Source: Paraescarpia echinospica (Eukaryota > Annelida > Polychaeta > Sabellida > Siboglinidae). From it: a stretch of DNA of 64,000 nucleotides. A program made the translations under genes and the position numbers. The stretch covers positions 33,012,820 through 33,076,819 of the forward strand of contig CM034532.1 in the NCBI GenBank assembly GCA_020002185.1. Direction: 5' to 3'. A model generated the notes under the pieces. The model did no database searches. It was not told the origin of the DNA and saw only the letters and a program-made list of their open reading frames with translations. The stretch's first letter is position 1. The number at the start of each line of letters is the position of its first letter. Below, piece after piece: positions 60,501 through 64,000 of this stretch.

Positions 60501-63500
60501 CTTGTTTCCAAATGAAACTTTAAGGTCTTACCTACTGATTGCCTTTTTATCTCACTTATATTTAGTACTTATTAGAACCTTTTTAGAAAGAGGACATGCT
60601 TGAATTCTGTAAACAAAAGTGATAATTCGCACATGTTCCTGTCGCATTTTTGGGGATATTCCTCAAAGAAAGGCGTATATATATATATATTTGGTACTAC
60701 GGGAAAGCCCAGCATGTCTACTTTCCATATAAGGCACGGGAATTCCCCATTTACATAAACGTTAGCCAATATCAGTGCCTAACACAGAGGCCTATCTGTA
60801 AAAAAAAATTGCTTGCTGCTGGCCTCGTGACTGATACAGGTCCTCTCATTGGCTTATTCTGCGCGCAGGCGCAGTAGATCCTGTCTTGGCCTCGGTAACT
60901 GTAAACAACTTACGGTGGCGATGTGTTTGTCATTAGAAAACATTCCTAATTACTCGGATACTGTTGTGGTAATCTCTGTAAGCAGTTTGCGAAATATATA
61001 ATCGACAAAGAGCGTGACTTGGGAGTGTATTTCGAATGCATCAAACATAGAACTAGAAGCAAATACGTATATGTATACGGCATGGCAATTATATAAAATG
61101 TCTTTATGTTCAACTGTGTCAATGTCATGTTACATTGTTGCTTGGTTATGCCACATATTTTTTCATATTTACACAATGTTTGGAAACTACCATTAGCCAA
61201 CATTGTGCAAAATTTCAGAGAAATATAAGTGTAACTAAGCTAATTTGAAGTTAACATGTGTAAACATGTACATGAACTTCAACTGCCTTTTTCTCAGTTT
61301 GAACGTTTTTACCCCAGTCATGTTCACTGCGGCATAACTTTGGCTGTGAGTGAGCTAGGTCCATGTTCACTGTGGCATAACTTTGGCTGTGAGTGAGCTA
61401 GGTAAATGTTCACTGTGACATAACTTTGGCTGTGAGTGAGCTAGGCCCATGTTCACTGTGGCATAACTCTGGCTGTGAGTGAGCTAGGTCCATGTTCACT
61501 GTGGCATAACTTTGGCTGTGAGTGAGCTAGGTCCATGTTCACTGTGGCATAACTTTGGCTGTGAGTGAGCTAGGTCCGTATTTTATGCACCACTGGAAAG
61601 CTTAACATCTCTTTTTTGCAATGGCATGGGTATATCAGATTTTTCAATTTTGGACAAGTGACTCATTTCGTTAGGATTTGACACAATTATAAATGACTGA
61701 TTCTACTTAAATTGGACAACTTCTCTTGTAATAAATTAAATTTAGCATCTAACTTGGTCAGTTTTATGCTGTTTGTGATTTTCAGTTGTCGTACCTGGAC
61801 ATCATGCAAGCAGATATTGTGGTCGTGTCTGTACAGTTTCTCCTCACAAACAAGGCCTACACAACCATGGCAACAGGCGCCAGTGCAGAGACGTCATTCA
61901 TCAACCTCATGCGAAAACCAGGTAAAGAAACCAAGCTACAGAGATGAATAAATGCCTTAAAGATTCCTTATGTATCATGCCTTTATAGTGTACTTCTCTC
62001 AAGGTGATCTTGAATTATTTGGATGCACGTTAGTTCCTATATTTTGTAGTGTTTTATAGCTTTTCCCGGAATGTTTTTCGACTTTAAAAATGAGGAACAT
62101 TTTAAAATTCACAGCTGCATATATAATTTACCACTCATAAAATTTCTTGCTGTAATCTTTTTATCCCCATCTAAACATTGTATATGTCAGTAAACTGGGC
62201 ACAATTAATTTTTTTGTAATGCATTTAAGACGTGTTTGTATGTAATAGGAATTTGTAAAAAATGTTAAGGTCTTTTCAAAAGAGACACCATATTGGCCGC
62301 CAGCATAAACATCCTTGGGGTGCCACCAAGTGAATTAATTTGACACATTGCTTGCCACTTGATAGAATGTTAACTGTGTTTTCTGTAGGGATCAACCCTC
62401 TACTCTCCAAGACCCCAAACCTGTGTCACTTTGAATGGTGGCGTGTCGTGTGTGACGAGGGTCATGAACTGCTGACCTATGATACAAAATACAAAGCAAA
62501 GGGTTCTCAGACCCAGCCCAGTGTCGGTCTGACAACCCTGGAGAAGCTGTGTGCCCGCCATCGGTGGTATGTCACTGGCACGCCCTTTCCACACCAACAC
62601 AAGAGTCTACGCGCTGCCCTCAAGGTAATCTTTGTTAAGCCTTATTTAGGATTGTTTCAGTCCTTTCTTCTGTTCAAAATGATTTATAAAAATGTGTGTT
62701 CTTAATGTGTCTAACTATTATCAGATTAGCATCAGGCCCTTACCCAGATATAATTTTATGCCAGTCTTGAGTTAATTGAAAGTGAGCCTTTTTTGCGTGC
62801 AAGCTGCTTGCGTGGCGGCCAGTCACATCAATCACAGCCATTATTGGCCAGTTTAGTTTTTTTAATGACAAACCAGTGTCATTTGAGCCATTTATTTAAT
62901 TAATATTGATCCATTCAACCATTCAATTTGTTTCACTACCAGTTGTGCCAATGATAGTCATTAATGTGGGCCCCTGGACTATTAGTTAATCTAGTGGCCA
63001 CCTGGCACCCTCTAAATGCCACCTGTCTTGTCAGTTGTAATTATTCGTATTGGCCAGTCAACTGCCAGTCTTAAAGATGGACAGGTAGGTCTCTGGTTAA
63101 GCCCCTGACTAGTATATGTGTGTGCATATGTTGACATTTATCGTTGACGGTTTGCATCCCAAGTGCCAAACTGTCAGGGATTTATATATAGAAATATAAG
63201 AAAAGTAACACAATTTTGTTTTTAATTCCCTCTCATTAATGATTCTTACTGGTTTGTGGTGTAAAACTGTTAAGTCTTTGTAACAACCGTAGAAACTGCG
63301 CTGCGAAAAGTACTTCACTCAAAACAACTTTTCTAATAGTTTGCAGAAATTTGGCAGAATTTGTGTTAGAGATTAACACAAACATATCTTACAAAAGTAT
63401 TTGTTCAGGTTTTTGTTTAAAACAGCAAAAACAATTAGACACCCAGTTTGTGCTCCCACTGGTACATGTCGATTTGTTGCCCACCCACAGTTCCTGGAGT

Positions 63501-63673
63501 TCTCAGTCGATGACCCGAACATGATGCACCCAGACGGTAGCCTCAAGGTTGACCCATCAGAGAACTTTGTCAACGTTGAGCTGTGTACGGGGCCACTGTG
63601 GCAGCTGGTGCATCAGACCTTCTACGTGCGACACACGAAGGAGAGCATCTGTGGAGAGTACGACGTGCCTGAG
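48589..63673 (+). CDS. FHA domain-SNF2 family helicase, 3' end beyond window
   Basis: Twelve exons: 48589-48750, 49568-49897, 51049-51775, 52094-52191, 55050-55223, 56698-56871, 58347-58458, 59674-59763, 59950-60101, 61786-61921, 62389-62624, 63491-63673. All introns are GT-AG and the 2574 nt stay in frame (858 codons). An FHA domain (about residues 24-95) has TIGRG, the SRQH phosphopeptide-binding core and TGVFVNQRRV. A low-complexity basic linker with 20-residue repeats follows (exon 3). The SNF2 helicase begins at ALTLKQYQLKTVAWM. Motif I is DEMGLGKT (593-600), Ia is TTLVVAPSHLTSQW, II is DEGH (741-744, where the family more often has DEAH) and III is VTGTP. Later FYVRHTKESI precedes the missing C-lobe. 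The protein probably binds phosphorylated partners and moves on DNA or chromatin, perhaps RAD5/SHPRH-like. Whether a RING or other domain follows cannot be seen. The first ATG used lacks a proven upstream stop. Confidence 0.88.
48751..49567. other. FHA-SNF2 intron 1
   Basis: AT-rich; nothing recognised. It splits the FHA domain right after the SRQHVV core. Confidence 0.5.
50148..50226 (-). repeat. tRNA-Gly-like SINE head
   Basis: The minus strand reads GGGGCACGGTGGTTGATTGG, then TAGAATGCC, an anticodon-arm-like GACTGCCAGTC (GCC) and box B GGTTTCGAATCC. The arms do not form a full cloverleaf. It lies in intron 2 of the FHA-SNF2 gene. Confidence 0.5.
51238..51460 (+). repeat. 60-bp coding minisatellite (20-residue protein repeats)
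   Basis: About 3.7 units with a 60-bp period inside exon 3 of the FHA-SNF2 gene. Each encodes a version of NGQIKADAKPGPSKMxxTR. The frame is preserved because the period is a multiple of three. The linker is likely disordered. Confidence 0.9.
52591..54108. repeat. 50-bp intronic satellite, about 30 copies
   Basis: The unit contains TTTACTGTGTAATACATTAC and repeats with a strict 50-bp period. Copies differ at a few C/T or G/A positions that recur in runs of neighbouring units. Two units carry the same extra CCGGTA. The variant 'acattgcctacccc' appears near both ends. The unit has a TGTAAT-AC-ATTACA dyad. It lies in intron 4 of the FHA-SNF2 gene. Confidence 0.98.
55720..56292 (+). pseudogene. 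LINE 3' end (RT C-terminal tail)
   Basis: Broken frames give KCTWAGHINRLRDNRWT, then RSRGRPARRWRDD, then IAQDRQIWKRHAEAFAQ, the standard tail of many non-LTR RT proteins ('WAGHVARM..RW...RGRP..RW.DD'). It ends in a GATGATGATCATGATG run that may be the 3' terminal repeat. It sits in intron 5. Confidence 0.85.
57110..57357. repeat. Minisatellite of about 30 bp, about eight copies
   Basis: Degenerate units of the type TTGGTTGTGCACACTAAGTA-GCTATGCGA in intron 6 of the FHA-SNF2 gene. Confidence 0.9.
57850..58290 (-). pseudogene. LINE 3' end, second type
   Basis: The minus-strand translation GGQRKRFKQTTKYYMKKGQM-NINTWEDMA, then LWCCSIHQATAQFETNRL and LQQDLQIKNRAPRVTSR, matches the RT C-terminal tail that normally closes with a C2H2-like finger. 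Here the finger is degraded. It is inserted about 60 bp upstream of FHA-SNF2 exon 7. Confidence 0.85.
58459..59673. other. FHA-SNF2 intron 7
   Basis: No gene recognised. A 91-codon plus-strand frame (58812-59087) has a hydrophobic stretch and several N-x-S/T sites but no splice support. Confidence 0.4.
60102..61785. other. FHA-SNF2 intron 9
   Basis: Contains a short TA run at about 60670-60690, a CpG-richer patch at about 60830-60930 including TGCGCGCAGGCGCAG, and the 43-bp array listed separately. No coding homology. Confidence 0.5.
61319..61577. repeat. 43-bp tandem repeat, six copies
   Basis: Units with CATGTTCACTGTGGCATAAC and TTTGGCTGTGAGTGAGCTAG repeat six times with an exact 43-bp period and one or two changes per unit. 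Confidence 0.95.
62625..63490. other. FHA-SNF2 intron 11
   Basis: AT-rich with no recognised feature. Confidence 0.5.
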
Positions 63674-63748
63674 GTAAGGCACAGGCTCGTGTCACCAATT
63701 GCTGCAGTTAGCAATAAGTGACATTTTTGTCCTTTAGACCCCTTGTCA

Positions 63749-64000
63749 TTTTTAGTCCTTTGGCCGAAGGTCCAAGGGACTATTGCCATCACTCTGCGTC
63801 TGCCGTCCGCCATTAGCTGCCGTATCTCAGAAACCGTTCAGCAACTTTTTCTCTAATTTTGCATAGACATATTTTAGGGCACTGCCACTATGCACGAGCA
63901 ATCTGTATTTGATTGAATCATTTTAAGGGCTCCCTAGGGCCTCCAAGGACCCCAAAACTGGTAAAAATGTAACAATTTGCCAATTTTTTCAAAAACTGTT
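63749..64000 (-). mobile_element. 'AGTCCTTTGG' composite repeat, cut by window edge
   Basis: Begins TTTTTAGTCCTTTGGCCGAA and continues very like 25091-25330. It lies just after exon 12 of the FHA-SNF2 gene. Confidence 0.8.

Noticed and set aside
1..64000. Bacterial or phage-like operon organisation
   Set aside because: Introns, dispersed LINEs and minisatellites, and mitochondrial-targeted nuclear genes show this is an animal genome.

Overview
This is a 64 kb piece of an AT-rich metazoan nuclear genome. The genes have short coding exons split by GT-AG introns of 0.3 to 7 kb, and retrotransposon and DNA-transposon debris is dense. The proteins are ordinary animal ones. The repeat set (CR1/RTE-type LINEs with a PHD finger and a 2A-like motif, Penelope-type hammerhead-like repeats, hAT relics, many minisatellites) fits a marine invertebrate such as a lophotrochozoan, hemichordate or echinoderm. 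I cannot fix the phylum by eye.

Layout. (1) 1-14175: repeats, then ISCA1 (mitochondrial Fe-S assembly) on the minus strand in four coding exons from 14175 down to 2749. Its introns hold a repeated 'AGTCCTTTGG' composite element, LINE fragments, a hAT relic and an unexplained dispersed 15-bp motif. (2) 14822-16732: PET100 copy a (cytochrome c oxidase assembly), divergent from ISCA1 with 646 bp between the ATGs. (3) 19028-32087: PET100 copy b, the same four-exon gene enlarged by transposons in introns 1 and 3. One of these is a 4.8 kb element with about 520-bp terminal inverted repeats and a broken ORF resembling a PIN/FEN1-type nuclease at its C-terminal end. (4) 33146-40359: a complete six-exon PAP2-type phospholipid phosphatase (PLPP1/2/3-like) on the minus strand, converging on PET100b. 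(5) 41240-45250: an almost full-length but broken CR1-like LINE. (6) 48589 to beyond 63673: a plus-strand gene encoding an N-terminal FHA domain fused to a SNF2 helicase; twelve exons (858 codons) lie in the window and the helicase C-lobe runs off the right edge.

Functionally, ISCA1 and both PET100 copies serve mitochondrial respiratory-chain biogenesis (Fe-S maturation and complex IV assembly), and ISCA1 and PET100a may share a promoter. The phosphatase dephosphorylates lipid phosphates at membranes. The FHA-SNF2 protein should be a nuclear, phosphopeptide-reading DNA translocase. All four gene models were built by hand from splice signals; reading frames close exactly across every junction.

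The most unusual items are the FHA-SNF2 architecture, the PET100 tandem duplication with one anomalously similar exon, the 4.8 kb nuclease-like transposon, a foldback element whose arms carry hammerhead-ribozyme-like cores, a 2A-like motif in the LINE, and the periodic 15-bp motif in ISCA1 intron 2.
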